Assembly: GCF_002368295.1 (NCBI RefSeq)
Contig: NZ_AP018248.1
Span: 5,436,230 to 5,500,229 of the forward strand
From: Tolypothrix tenuis PCC 7101
Lineage (GTDB): Bacteria > Cyanobacteriota > Cyanobacteriia > Cyanobacteriales > Nostocaceae
Length of the DNA: 64,000 bases
Direction: 5' to 3'
The position numbers were made by a program, and so were the translations under genes. A model generated the notes under the pieces. It was given only the letters and a program-made list of their open reading frames with translations. It was not told where the DNA came from and ran no database searches. Below are positions 46,802 to 55,594 of this stretch, piece by piece; position 1 is the stretch's first letter, and the number at the start of each line of letters is the position of its first letter.

Positions 46802-47425
46802 ATGACTATATCTAGTGAATTATGGATAGCAAATCAAGATTTAGCTCAAGCTTGTTTAAATCATCCTTTTGTGCAAGGTATTGCTAAAGGTACTCTGGAG
46901 CAAGAAAAATTTGCTTACTATGTCGGACAAGATGCTTTTTTCTTAGAAGCTTTTGCTCGTGCTTACAGTATCGCCGCAGCTAAATCACCAGACTGGCAAG
47001 GATTTACAACATTTCATAGTCTAGCTGATGGGGTGTTGCAAGAATTGCGGCTACATGAAGGATATGCTGCTGAGTGGGGAGTAAATTTGCATTCTGTACA
47101 ACCAGGAGCAGCAACTCGTCGGTATACTGACTTTTTATTAGCGACAGCTTGGGGTGGAGATGTGGGTTTAACGGCTGCGGCAATGTCTCCTTGTATGCGT
47201 TTGTATGCATTTTTAGGAGAACAATTAGCTAAAGATGGCATTCCGGATCATGTTTATGCAAACTGGATTCGGACTTACAGTAGTTCAGATTTTCAACCCT
47301 TAGCAGCACAATTAGACGCTTTAGTTGATAGTTACGCCAGTGCTACAACGTTAGTAGACTCTACTTACCGTTATGCTATGTTCTGTGAACGTGACTTTTT
47401 TCAAGCGGCGTGGGAAGGTTTGTGA
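46802..47425 (+). CDS. tenA: TenA-family thiaminase II / aminopyrimidine aminohydrolase
   Basis: 207 aa all-helical protein of thiamin salvage. Motifs: ANQDLAQACLNHPFVQGIA, YYVGQDAFFLEAFARAYS (with the substrate-binding Asp), AAMSPCMRLYAFLGEQL containing the catalytic Cys position, and CERDFFQAAW with the C-terminal Glu. Presence of the Cys points to the TenA_C rather than the TenA_E subgroup. No TPP riboswitch-like leader is evident and a miniature element sits 24 bp upstream of the start. Confidence 0.9.
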   Translation: MTISSELWIANQDLAQACLNHPFVQGIAKGTLEQEKFAYYVGQDAFFLEAFARAYSIAAAKSPDWQGFTTFHSLADGVLQELRLHEGYAAEWGVNLHSVQPGAATRRYTDFLLATAWGGDVGLTAAAMSPCMRLYAFLGEQLAKDGIPDHVYANWIRTYSSSDFQPLAAQLDALVDSYASATTLVDSTYRYAMFCERDFFQAAWEGL

Positions 47426-47535
47426 GTGGGGTAAGGGGGAAAGGGGAAAGGTAACGACAAATCCTTTACCATTTCACCTTTTCTCTCAACTAGTGCGATC
47501 GCTCTTATTATTGGGGCAAATATACAAAAGCCGGC

Positions 47536-48315
47536 TCAAGCAATTTGCATCCCAATATCGAAAGTTGCGGCGTAACCTTGGCTGGTTTTGGTGAGGTTGA
47601 GCAATAATTGCTGTCCACCATTGTTGAAAATTCCGTCTTGGGCATTTTTGAGTGTGCGCTGTCCTTTGCTGGCGTATGGTGCTTGTGTATATACGCGATC
47701 GCTAATGGCATCATCAAAATATAGTTGTGAGGTAAATTCGTAACTCTGGTTTGATGTCCCTTCTGTGCGTACTTTAAAGTGAATATGCACTGTTCTACCT
47801 TGATACCAACCGGGATAGATGGTTGTGAACTGCACAGTTCCGTTTACGTCTGTTACTTGATATCCGCGCAAAAACTTTTTACCAATGGTATTGAAGCGTG
47901 GATCTTCCACGTCTGAATATAGTCCTAGCGCGTCACAATGCCAAATATCTACGATCGCATTTGCCAAAGGCTGACATTGAGTATTATTAACTTGGGAAAC
48001 TCGCAGTGTCAGTTGTAGCGGTACACCTTCTTTCACCGAACCATCTGCGGGATCGGATCTGATGTCAGAACGTTTGAGTTTTTCATCTACAAAATACGGG
48101 CCTTCGGTCTGTTCTGGACTAATTACACACCCAGGTAAACTGGATTGTGCTTGTACAGATTGAAATTTTCTGGGGAGACATCCTACAAGGATTGCAGTTC
48201 CAGCTACTCTAAATAAAGCTAGTGTTTGTCTGCGATTCAAAATCCAATTTAGTTGCTGATTGTTGTTTTTCACGTTCTTGTTGTTGACTGTTGACTGTGA
48301 ACTATCAACAGTCAA
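47536..48315 (-). CDS. Exported intradiol-type dioxygenase
   Basis: 259 aa. The N-terminus has a twin-arginine-like signal (LNRRQTLALFRVAGTAILVGC), and the Cys could be lipidated. The mature domain matches catechol/protocatechuate intradiol dioxygenases: TEGPYFVDE, VDIWHCDALGLYSDV (Tyr ligand), TIYPGWYQGRTVHIHFKV (Tyr, His, His ligands of Fe3+). All four iron ligands appear present. Exported family members act on aromatic compounds outside the cytoplasm; the substrate is unknown. It is convergent with tenA. Confidence 0.88.
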   Translation of the reverse strand: MTVDSSQSTVNNKNVKNNNQQLNWILNRRQTLALFRVAGTAILVGCLPRKFQSVQAQSSLPGCVISPEQTEGPYFVDEKLKRSDIRSDPADGSVKEGVPLQLTLRVSQVNNTQCQPLANAIVDIWHCDALGLYSDVEDPRFNTIGKKFLRGYQVTDVNGTVQFTTIYPGWYQGRTVHIHFKVRTEGTSNQSYEFTSQLYFDDAISDRVYTQAPYASKGQRTLKNAQDGIFNNGGQQLLLNLTKTSQGYAATFDIGMQIA

Positions 48316-48350
48316 AGATATACAATGATGTGGTTTAACTGAATACTAAA

Positions 48351-48989
48351 CTATCTATTTTCTTCAGGGCGATCGCCTGGAGGATTGGCGGGAACTCCTA
48401 ACGCATCCTTTAATTGTTGTTCTGTAACGCCTAACTTAGCCGCCGCCGCTTTAAAATCTGGTCGAGGTGGACGCTGCTGATTTCCGCCTTGTCCCGGAGT
48501 AGGGGGATTGGCGGGAACTCCTAACGCATCCTTTAATTTTTGTTCTGTAACACCTAACTTAGTAGCCGCCGCTTTAAAATCTGGCCGGGGGGGACGCTGA
48601 TGATTTCCGCCTTCACCTGGAGGATTAGCGGGAACTCCTAACGCATCCTTTAATTTTTGTTCTGTAATACCTAACTTAGCCGCCGCCGCTTTAAAATCTG
48701 GTCGAGGTGGACGCTGCTGATTACCACCTTCGCCGGGAGTAGGGGGATTAGCAGGAACTCCCAAAGCATCTTTTAGTTGTTGTTCTGTAATACCTAACTT
48801 AGCCGCCGCTGCTGCAAAATCAGGACGAGGTGGTCTTCTTTGCCCATCTTGGGGTTCGTTGGGGGGTTGTGAATTTTGAGCAATGTGCTGAAATTTATTA
48901 GCAGCATCTACTTGCTGAAGTGAAATCAAACCAACTGTACCCAACAAAACAGGAATCGCTGTGATAACTAATGCTTTACGAAATTTCAT
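48351..48989 (-). CDS. Secreted protein with four ~38-residue repeats
   Basis: 212 aa. Signal peptide (about 1-29, cleavage after VDA), then four tandem modules. Each is a basic Pro-rich stretch RPPRPDF, a helical pair KAAAAKLGITEQQLKDALG, and a VPANPPTPGEGGNQQ linker. Modules differ at few positions, implying recent duplication. No Cys in the mature part and no enzyme motif. The short helical pair resembles motifs repeated in many secreted proteins; binding of a surface or metal ligand is speculation. It sits beside a second small exported protein and a two-component system. Confidence 0.8.
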   Translation of the reverse strand: MKFRKALVITAIPVLLGTVGLISLQQVDAANKFQHIAQNSQPPNEPQDGQRRPPRPDFAAAAAKLGITEQQLKDALGVPANPPTPGEGGNQQRPPRPDFKAAAAKLGITEQKLKDALGVPANPPGEGGNHQRPPRPDFKAAATKLGVTEQKLKDALGVPANPPTPGQGGNQQRPPRPDFKAAAAKLGVTEQQLKDALGVPANPPGDRPEENR

Positions 48990-49148
48990 GATCTTCCTTC
49001 CATAGAGAGATTGTTTATATTTCTGATTAAGCCGACCTAAAATTACAGTTCACCCTGGTGATTGATTACATTTTTGTAATTTAGACAGCTTGAAAGACTG
49101 CAAAGAATAAAATGTCCAATTGGGAATTTGCGTTAGGGAAAAGGTTAC

Positions 49149-49285
49149 AGGACTTACGCAACTGGTACACCAAACTTCTGGTTTAAGAGTCAACAGTCAA
49201 GGGTCAAGGGTCAAAAATTCAGGTTTTTTGGACTTTTGACTCTTGACAGCCTAAACGAGAAAAATGTGACACTTGTGTAAGTCCT
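49149..49285. mobile_element. 137-bp palindromic element with AGGACTTACGCAA ends, inverted copy
   Basis: Starts AGGACTTACGCAACTGG, ends GACACTTGTGTAAGTCCT. Its reverse complement aligns along its whole length with 24686-24830. Flanks read AGGTTAC on the left and AGGTTAA on the right, a possible target duplication of about 6-7 bp. Confidence 0.8.
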
Positions 49286-49326
49286 AGGTTAAATATCTTT
49301 TCTGTCCCCTTTCCCAGTTTTCCCCT

Positions 49327-49668
49327 TTACCTTGGTTGATTTAAATTACCAGTGTTGTGATTGTTGGGTTCTACCTGAATTTGTTCTAAACCCAAATTAT
49401 TTGCTTGCGGAGTTTGGGGATTTTTGTGATTTTGGTGTGGCTGGGGGCGTTGGGGAGAACGCTTTTTCTGTTGAGGACGGGGTTTTTGATGCCTAGCCTG
49501 TGGTTTTTTATTAGGTTGTTGCTGTTCAGTAAGTGGTCTATCGGTTTGTTGGGCTATTTTTTCATGGGGATGGGATGGCGCTTCAGCTTTGGCTTGACTA
49601 GGTGCAAATGCAAACGAACCAATTACAAAAGGAATCGCTGCTACGGCTAACATTTGACGAATTTTCAT
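49327..49668 (-). CDS. Small exported Pro/Gln/His-rich protein
   Basis: 113 aa from the ATG complementary to 49666-49668, which has an AAAGG 9 nt upstream; a TTG three codons earlier is less likely. A signal peptide (about 1-28, ending SQAKA) leads to a strongly basic low-complexity tail rich in Pro, Gln, His, Lys and Asn (KPQARHQKPRPQQKKR). It is probably disordered and may bind anions, polysaccharide or metal ions through His. No family recognised. It is divergent from the response-regulator gene, 149 bp away. Confidence 0.65.
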   Translation of the reverse strand: MKIRQMLAVAAIPFVIGSFAFAPSQAKAEAPSHPHEKIAQQTDRPLTEQQQPNKKPQARHQKPRPQQKKRSPQRPQPHQNHKNPQTPQANNLGLEQIQVEPNNHNTGNLNQPR

Positions 49669-49817
49669 AACAATCAACCTTTAGAAGTAGTGGAGTGGTG
49701 TTGATATTTATGATTTAGCCACCCCAAAATTACAAACCACTTAGTTTATGAATTACAGTTTTGTAATTTGAGCTACAGGGTAATCAATCTAAAATGGAGC
49801 CATCAGTAAACTAATGA

Positions 49818-50501
49818 ATGCTTGTACTTGTGAATGTTCTGTTTGTCGAAGATGAAGCAAAAATTGCTAACTTCGTCCGAGATGGATTGAAGGAGCAGGG
49901 ATTTGTCGTAGACTATTGCGACAATGGTGATGAAGGATATCTCAAGGCATTAGATAACGAATACGATGCCCTAATTCTCGATATTATGGTGCCGGGGAAG
50001 GATGGGCTATCGATTCTCAAACAATTGCGGCAGAAAGGGCGGAATACGCCTGTAATCTTGTTAACAGCTCGGAATGAACTAGACGATCGCTTAGAAGGTT
50101 TAAACTTAGGGGCTGATGATTACATAGCCAAACCGTTTTTTGTGGAAGAGTTAGCAGCCAGAATTCATGCAGTAGTGCGCCGGAGTTTAGGCGATCGCCA
50201 AAATTTACTTTCTGTCGGCCCCATCAAGCTAGATCGCATCACCCGGGAAGTTACTTGTGATGGACAGGTGGTCGAACTTACCACCCGCGAATTTAATCTT
50301 GTAGAATACCTGATGCGTTCACCAGGGCGAGTTTTTACCCGCACCCAAATTTTAGAGCACGTCTGGGGCTATGATTTCAACCCCAACACCAATGTCGTTG
50401 ATGTCTGTATTCAACGCATCCGCAAAAAGATTGACTCAATAACTGGCTTAACTTGGATTGAAAGCGTGCGCGGAGTTGGATATCGGTTTCGGAATTCTTG
50501 A
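49818..50501 (+). CDS. OmpR/PhoB-family response regulator
   Basis: 227 aa from ATG 49818; a GTG at 49830 (giving NVLFVEDE at the start) is equally possible and closer to family length. Receiver with E11-D12, phosphoacceptor D55 (ALILDIMVPG) and K105 (YIAKPF). The C-terminal winged helix (about 130-227) has TREFNLVEYLMRSPGRVFTR and VDVCIQRIRKKID. Closest in style to CopR/CusR-type regulators. It pairs with the histidine kinase at 51041-52546, though 539 bp of repeats now separate them. Confidence 0.95.
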   Translation: MLVLVNVLFVEDEAKIANFVRDGLKEQGFVVDYCDNGDEGYLKALDNEYDALILDIMVPGKDGLSILKQLRQKGRNTPVILLTARNELDDRLEGLNLGADDYIAKPFFVEELAARIHAVVRRSLGDRQNLLSVGPIKLDRITREVTCDGQVVELTTREFNLVEYLMRSPGRVFTRTQILEHVWGYDFNPNTNVVDVCIQRIRKKIDSITGLTWIESVRGVGYRFRNS

Positions 50502-51040
50502 GTAATGGGTAATGGGTAATGGGTAATGGGTAATGGGTAATGGGTAATGGGTAATGGGTAATTGGTAATGGGTAATGGGCAATTGGTAATGGGTAATGGG
50601 GAAGGATTGCGAGGCCAAGAGTTAAATTTCAGGCTCAAAGCCGCAACATCCAGCCTCAGAACCTCAACATCCAGGCTTAAAGCCGCAACTTTCCGGCTCA
50701 AAGCCGCAATTTCCAGGCTCAAAGGCGCAACTTTCAGGCTTAAAGCCGCAACTTTCCGGCTCAAATGTGCAACTTCCAGGCTCAAAGCCTCAACATTCAG
50801 CCTCAAAACCTCAACTTCCAGGCTTAAAGCCTCAACATTCGAGTTCAAAACCTCAACTTCCAGCCTCAAAACCTCAACTTCCAAGCTTAAAGCCTCAACA
50901 TTCGAGTTCAAAACCTCAACTTCCAGCCTCAAACTTTCAGATATCGCCTTTCGTTTATAAAAGAATTTGTTCCTCTTATCTCCTTTCTCCTCCAATTACC
51001 CATTACCCATTACCCATTACCCATTACCAATTCCCCAACC
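50502..51040. repeat. Composite repeat block splitting the two-component operon
   Basis: Heptamer tract GTAATGG (50504-50600), a 21-bp array (50631-50930), then an inverted heptamer tract TTACCCA (about 50993-51028) ending 12 bp before the kinase start. The two heptamer tracts are complementary and could pair across the array. Minus-strand reading is open for ~190 codons and gives leucine heptads (LEVEVLRLEVEVL); no ribosome-binding site or family supports a gene. Confidence 0.85.
50631..50924. repeat. Tandem array, 14 full units of exactly 21 bp
   Basis: Units such as AGGCTTAAAGCCTCAACATT(C) and AGCCTCAAAACCTCAACTTC(C) alternate without length change. Several units contain the palindrome GGCTTTGAGCC/GGCTTAAAGCC. 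Open on both strands. Confidence 0.92.
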
Positions 51041-52546
51041 GTGAAAATCCGTTCCTTCCGTCTCCGAATCGCTTTGTTATTTGCCATGCTAGCTGGTGGT
51101 GCGCTGGCGGGGTTTGGTAGTATTTCTTGGTGGCTGATTCATGAGGCTAAGGTTAGCCGACTAGATGCAAAGTTAGAAGCTTTATTGAGTCGTCCTCACC
51201 CGCCTAGAGAAGATATTTTGCAGTCTTATTTGCCATCCTTTGAACAATTATTACCGCAGGAGTTGGGGACAGGTAAAGAAACGCCAATCGCTTTATTAGT
51301 TAGAGAGAGAGATGGTAAAACGCTGTATCAATCTGAACTATGGTCTGCTGATTTTAATTTAAATGGTTTGTGGCCGTCACAACCCAAGTTTTTACCATCT
51401 CAATTTCACCGCCGCGATCGCCAAAGACCACCCAATACTCCCGGAATATCACAACCGCCTTTAGACAGGCTTTTTCCTCTTGAACCTCCACTGGATAGAC
51501 CACCACCGCATCCGAAATTAGTAACTCAACGCACGAAAACAGGAACTTGGCGCATCGGTGCGATCGCTTTTCATGAATCCCAAATTGCGATCGCTGTCAG
51601 TTTGCAAGGTATTGATCGGGAGATGGCGATTATCCGTGATGTTTTCTTAATTTCTATACCTATTGTCTTGTTGATTATTACTACTAGTGCTTGGGTGCTG
51701 TCTTATGGAGCTTTACGCCCCATCCGGGAGTTAGTCGTCGCCATCCGGCAAGTTACGGTGAAAGGATTGGATCAACGAGTGCCAATCGCAGCTACAGATA
51801 CGGAATTTGTAGAATTAATTCAGGTGTTTAACCAGATGTTAGAACGCCTGGAACGCAGTTTTAAACAGGCTTCCCGCTTCAGTGGAGATGCAGCCCACGA
51901 ACTGAAAACACCGATAGCAATTTTACAAGGTGAACTGGAGCGAACTTTGCAAAAAGCCGAACCAGGTTCAAAGTTACAACAAAATCTCAGTAATCTTTTA
52001 GATGAAGTGTCTCGACTCAGTGGCATTGTTCGCAAGCTGTTGTTGCTGTCTTTAGCTGATGCCGGCAAAATGAATTTACATCAAGTGGAAGTAAATTTGT
52101 CCGAGATATTAGCCGAGATGGTAGAGGATATGGAACTGCTAGCACCTCATTTACAAGTGATAGCAGAGATTACTCCGAGATTAAAGGTAAAAGGCGATCA
52201 CGATTTACTGACTCAGGTATTACAAAATTTATTTAGCAATGCGATTAAATATAATCTTCCAGAAGGCTGGATGCGAATTAATGCTAGGCAGCAAGGAAAG
52301 ACAGTATTAGTTACTATTAGCAATTCATCTCCAGAAATTCCCACAAGCGATCGCGATCGCATTTTTGACCGCTTCTATCGTGGAGATCCAGCCCGAACTA
52401 GAAAGGTAGAAGGAACAGGGCTAGGACTGAGCCTAGCAAAGGAAATTACTATTGCTCACAATGGAAAACTTACTCTTGACTCAACACCGCCTAATCAAAC
52501 TTCTTTTACTTTGAGCTTACCTGTGAGAGCAATTCGTAATTCGTAG
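51041..52546 (+). CDS. Sensor histidine kinase (HAMP type) with Pro-rich periplasmic loop
   Basis: 501 aa from a GTG start. TM1 (about 10-32), periplasmic region (33-200) containing a Pro/Arg-rich stretch (about 115-160, PPLDRPPPHPK), TM2 (202-223), HAMP (224-275), HisKA with H286 (SGDAAHELKTPIAIL), and HATPase (about 385-495; NLFSNAIKYN, DRIFDRFYRGD, GTGLGLSLAKEI). It resembles CusS-type metal-responsive kinases in layout, but no metal motif is visible in the loop. Partner is the regulator at 49818-50501. Confidence 0.95.
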   Translation: MKIRSFRLRIALLFAMLAGGALAGFGSISWWLIHEAKVSRLDAKLEALLSRPHPPREDILQSYLPSFEQLLPQELGTGKETPIALLVRERDGKTLYQSELWSADFNLNGLWPSQPKFLPSQFHRRDRQRPPNTPGISQPPLDRLFPLEPPLDRPPPHPKLVTQRTKTGTWRIGAIAFHESQIAIAVSLQGIDREMAIIRDVFLISIPIVLLIITTSAWVLSYGALRPIRELVVAIRQVTVKGLDQRVPIAATDTEFVELIQVFNQMLERLERSFKQASRFSGDAAHELKTPIAILQGELERTLQKAEPGSKLQQNLSNLLDEVSRLSGIVRKLLLLSLADAGKMNLHQVEVNLSEILAEMVEDMELLAPHLQVIAEITPRLKVKGDHDLLTQVLQNLFSNAIKYNLPEGWMRINARQQGKTVLVTISNSSPEIPTSDRDRIFDRFYRGDPARTRKVEGTGLGLSLAKEITIAHNGKLTLDSTPPNQTSFTLSLPVRAIRNS

Positions 52547-52701
52547 TCAAGCTTAAGGTGAGCATTTGTACTCTTTTGGAACACTTTTCCCTTGCCCCTT
52601 CCTGATGTCATTTTTTCTTGAAAAAAACTATTAGTAATTGAGGGTAGAATTCGGTTTATCTTTAAATTAAAAGATGAATTTCTCCCTATGAAAAATTAGC
52701 T

Positions 52702-54135
52702 ATGGCAAGCAGTGAAGCCTTTGATTCTCGAACAAACTCCGTAGCTGTGCCAAGGGTCAATCTGCTGACCATGTTTAGGCTAGGCTTGTTTCAAATGGGG
52801 TTGAGCATGATGTCAATCCTGACTCTGGGGGTACTGAACAGAGTCATGATTCAGGAAATTGCAATTCCCGCAACCTTAGTGTCGTTAGTGCTAGCACTAC
52901 CAGCTTTCGTTTCGCCTTCGCGGATTTGGTTTGGTCAGATATCAGATGCTAAACCTATGTGGGGTTATCATCGTACAGCTTATGTTTGGGTGGGAGCAGC
53001 AGTATTTGCGATCGCCGCATTTTTATCTGTGCAGGTAATGTGGCAGTTGGATTTTGCTGCCGAAGCTGCTGGCGGTTGGGTATGGACAACTCAAACTCTT
53101 GGCTGGACAGCGCTGCTGTGCTTGGTTTTTGCTGTCTACGGTCTAGCAATTTGTGCTAGTGGTACTGCTTTTGCTGCTTTGTTGGTGGATATCTCGGAGG
53201 AAGATAACCGTTCCAAAGTGGTTGGTGTTGTCTGGTCAATGCTGATGGTAGGGATTATTGTTGGCGCAATTATTAGTTCCAGCTTACTGAAGCAGTTAAC
53301 ACCAGGAGCCAGCATAGCGACTTTACAAGCAGCAGTCAACAAGCTGTTTATGGTTGTGCCAGCTATTGTATTTTGTTTTGCGATCGCCGCTACATTGGGT
53401 GTAGAGAAAAAGTATTCCCTATATTCCAGACGTTCTCAAGTAGTTAATCGCGAAGATAGCATCAGCCTACGTAACGCATGGGAAATCTTAACAGCTAGTC
53501 GGCAAACAGGCTTGTTTTTCACGTTTTTATTAGTGATGACTATCAGCTTGTTTATGCAAGATCCGATTGTGGAACCCTATGCTGGGCAAGTGTTTAATAT
53601 GCCTTTAGCTGAAAGCACCAAGCTGAATGTGTTCTATGGCACGGGTATCCTCATTTCCTACGGCGTAACAGGCTTTGTCATTGTGCCGCGTTTAGGTAAG
53701 CGTAGGACTGCCAAATTAGGCTGCATATTAGTAGCTTGTGCTTCGCTATTGTTAGGCTTCTCCGGCTTTTCAGCGAATCCAGCCTTCTTGAAATTCGGTT
53801 TAGTTTTGTTCGGTTTAGCCACTGGTTTTGTCACCACAGCAGCAATCAGCTTAATGCTAGATTTGACAGCCGCCGAAGCCGCAGGTACATTTATTGGCGC
53901 ATGGGGGTTAGCACAAGCAATTTCTCGAGGGATTGCTGTAGTAATTGGTGGCACAGTCTTAGATATAGGACGTAATTTACTACCCAGCTTAGAACTAGCC
54001 TATGGACTAGTCTTTGTTTTAGAAGCCATAGGAATGTTGGTATCAATTTGGTTTCTTAATCGCGTCAACGTCACAGAATTTCAAACCAGCACCAAACAAG
54101 CGATCGCTTCTGTATTAGAAAGTGATTTAGATTAA
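52702..54135 (+). CDS. BCD/PucC-family MFS transporter-like protein
   Basis: 477 aa, about 12 transmembrane helices. The opening PRVNLLTMFRLGLFQMGLSMM, SRIWFGQISDAKPMWGYHRTAYVW and the GTAFAALLVDISEEDNRSKVVGVVW loop are hallmarks of the PucC/LhaA family. Family members in phototrophs assist (bacterio)chlorophyll-protein assembly or pigment delivery in the membrane. Cyanobacterial copies often lie near chlorophyll-binding protein genes; none is adjacent here. Confidence 0.92.
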   Translation: MASSEAFDSRTNSVAVPRVNLLTMFRLGLFQMGLSMMSILTLGVLNRVMIQEIAIPATLVSLVLALPAFVSPSRIWFGQISDAKPMWGYHRTAYVWVGAAVFAIAAFLSVQVMWQLDFAAEAAGGWVWTTQTLGWTALLCLVFAVYGLAICASGTAFAALLVDISEEDNRSKVVGVVWSMLMVGIIVGAIISSSLLKQLTPGASIATLQAAVNKLFMVVPAIVFCFAIAATLGVEKKYSLYSRRSQVVNREDSISLRNAWEILTASRQTGLFFTFLLVMTISLFMQDPIVEPYAGQVFNMPLAESTKLNVFYGTGILISYGVTGFVIVPRLGKRRTAKLGCILVACASLLLGFSGFSANPAFLKFGLVLFGLATGFVTTAAISLMLDLTAAEAAGTFIGAWGLAQAISRGIAVVIGGTVLDIGRNLLPSLELAYGLVFVLEAIGMLVSIWFLNRVNVTEFQTSTKQAIASVLESDLD

Positions 54136-54145
54136 GTGGGCATTG

Positions 54146-54197
54146 GTAATGGGTAATGGGTAATGGGTAATGGGTAATGGGTAATGGGTAATGGGTA
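54146..54197. repeat. Heptamer tract (GGTAATG)n
   Basis: About seven tandem GTAATGG heptamers 10 bp after the PucC-like gene; same unit as the tract at 50504-50600. Confidence 0.92.
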
Positions 54198-54308
54198 GTA
54201 AATAATTTCCCCTTTCTCCCTTCCCCTTTTCCCCCTGCTCCCTGCCCCCCTGCCTTTTCCCAATCCCCAATGCTTGGCTGAAAGCCTGGTTTGCGCGAGA
54301 ATGTATCA

Positions 54309-55115
54309 ATGAATGATTTTTGGAATACTATTCTTGATTTTGCCCAAAGCACCACTACCAAAGTGGGGAAGCAATTAATGCAGGATTTTGGGCGGGTGCA
54401 AGCTTTACATAAAGCTGATGGCACTTTGGTAACGCAAGCTGATAAATGGGCAGATCAAACAATTAGAGATGCGATCGCTTCTACTTTTCCTGAATACGGT
54501 ATTTTAACCGAAGAGAGTGACCGAACTTTCCCCGGTACAGAATGGTGCTGGGTAATTGACCCTTTGGACGGTACAACTAACTTTACACGGGGTATTCCTA
54601 TTTGGGGGATTTCTCTAGGTTTACTGTATAAAGGAATTCCAATTTTTGGCTATGTTCATGTACCACCGTTAAATCAAACTTTTCATGGTTTTTGGGCTGG
54701 TACATCGGGATTAGCAACACCAACTGGAGCATTTCTCAATCATCACCCCATTCACACCAGCCCTGATGCTCCTAGTAATAATCACTTTTTTAATCTCTGT
54801 TCTCGCAGCACCGCCGCAATGCAGCCAGATTTCCCCAGCAAAATTCGGATGCTGGGTGTAGCTAGCTATAACTTTCTCACAGTTGCTAATGGTGCAGTTT
54901 TAGGTGGGATGGAAGCCACGCCGAAAGTTTGGGACTTAGCAGGCGTTTGGGTAATTGTTCAAGCTGCTGGCGGTACATGGTTATCTTTAAAATCAGAGCC
55001 GTTTCCCCTTTCAGCAGGAGTAGATTATAGCGATCGCTCTTTCCCTACTCTTGTAGTTAGTCGCCCAGAATTAGTATCCGTATTTACGCCGTTTTTGTCT
55101 GCTGTCAAAATTTAA
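54309..55115 (+). CDS. Inositol-monophosphatase-family phosphatase
   Basis: 268 aa from ATG 54309 (MNDFWNTILDFAQ); a TTG six codons upstream also opens the frame. Metal-site motifs: ILTEES (Glu of the first motif), WVIDPLDGTTNFTRGIP (the DPLDGT signature), and KVWDLAGVWVIVQAAGG (WDxAG). Mg2+-dependent; members include IMPase and histidinol-phosphatase (HisN). Cyanobacteria use such a protein for histidine synthesis, but which activity this has is not visible. Confidence 0.92.
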   Translation: MNDFWNTILDFAQSTTTKVGKQLMQDFGRVQALHKADGTLVTQADKWADQTIRDAIASTFPEYGILTEESDRTFPGTEWCWVIDPLDGTTNFTRGIPIWGISLGLLYKGIPIFGYVHVPPLNQTFHGFWAGTSGLATPTGAFLNHHPIHTSPDAPSNNHFFNLCSRSTAAMQPDFPSKIRMLGVASYNFLTVANGAVLGGMEATPKVWDLAGVWVIVQAAGGTWLSLKSEPFPLSAGVDYSDRSFPTLVVSRPELVSVFTPFLSAVKI

Positions 55116-55159
55116 ACAGCTTGCCTAAAAAAATTATTCTAGTTAGAGAATATACTGAT

Positions 55160-55184
55160 AAAACCCTTGTTGAGCGAGGGTTTT
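55160..55184 (+). terminator. Terminator-like hairpin after the IMPase-family gene
   Basis: AAAACCCTTG / CGAGGGTTTT stem (one G-U pair) with a 5-nt loop, 45 bp after the stop, ending in TTTT. Confidence 0.75.
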
Positions 55185-55233
55185 GTCATATTTGCCTATA
55201 GTCCCTAATCTAAAATCTCACATCTAAGATCTA

Positions 55234-55590
55234 AGAGGTTGTTTGAAAAGTTTTTCCCTGTGATTTTAATTGCACTGTTACCCCCCTTAATCCCCCCTTG
55301 GAAAGCAGGGCTGTTTCATTCGTAAGGATATGTATTTTGTCAATATGATTGGCGATAAATATTAGGACAAAAGTCATAAATTCTTGACCATTTTGATGCC
55401 TAATATTAAATGCCTTGCTTATTTTTCATCTCCTGAACCCTTGCATTTTCAAGGCTTTTAGGGAATGAAACAGCCCTGCCTTGGAAAGGGGGGAGATCGG
55501 AAAATCCAGTTCCCTCCCCTTTCTAAGGGGAGGGCTAGGGTGGGGTAAAAAATATTTGATACACTACTACAGACTTTTCAAACATCCTCT
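55234..55590. mobile_element. 357-bp composite with AGAGG(T/A)TGTTTGAAAAGT ends
   Basis: Ends AGAGGTTGTTTGAAAAGT and ACTTTTCAAACATCCTCT (17 of 18 complementary). The interior is an 88-bp version of the TTACCCC...GGGGTAA repeat (55278-55548) into which the CAGGGC element inserted. A partial end of the same type occurs at about 20291-20309. Confidence 0.75.
55306..55478. mobile_element. 173-bp miniature element (CAGGGC family), copy B
   Basis: Perfect 16-bp ends CAGGGCTGTTTCATTC / GAATGAAACAGCCCTG with a perfect 10-bp target duplication CCTTGGAAAG (55296-55305, 55479-55488). Confidence 0.92.
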
Positions 55591-55594
55591 AAAA

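Noticed and set aside
50411..50995. 194-codon minus-strand frame with leucine-rich heptads over the 50.6-kb array
   Set aside because: Overlaps the end of the response-regulator gene and the heptamer tracts; explained by the repeat, with no start signal or family.
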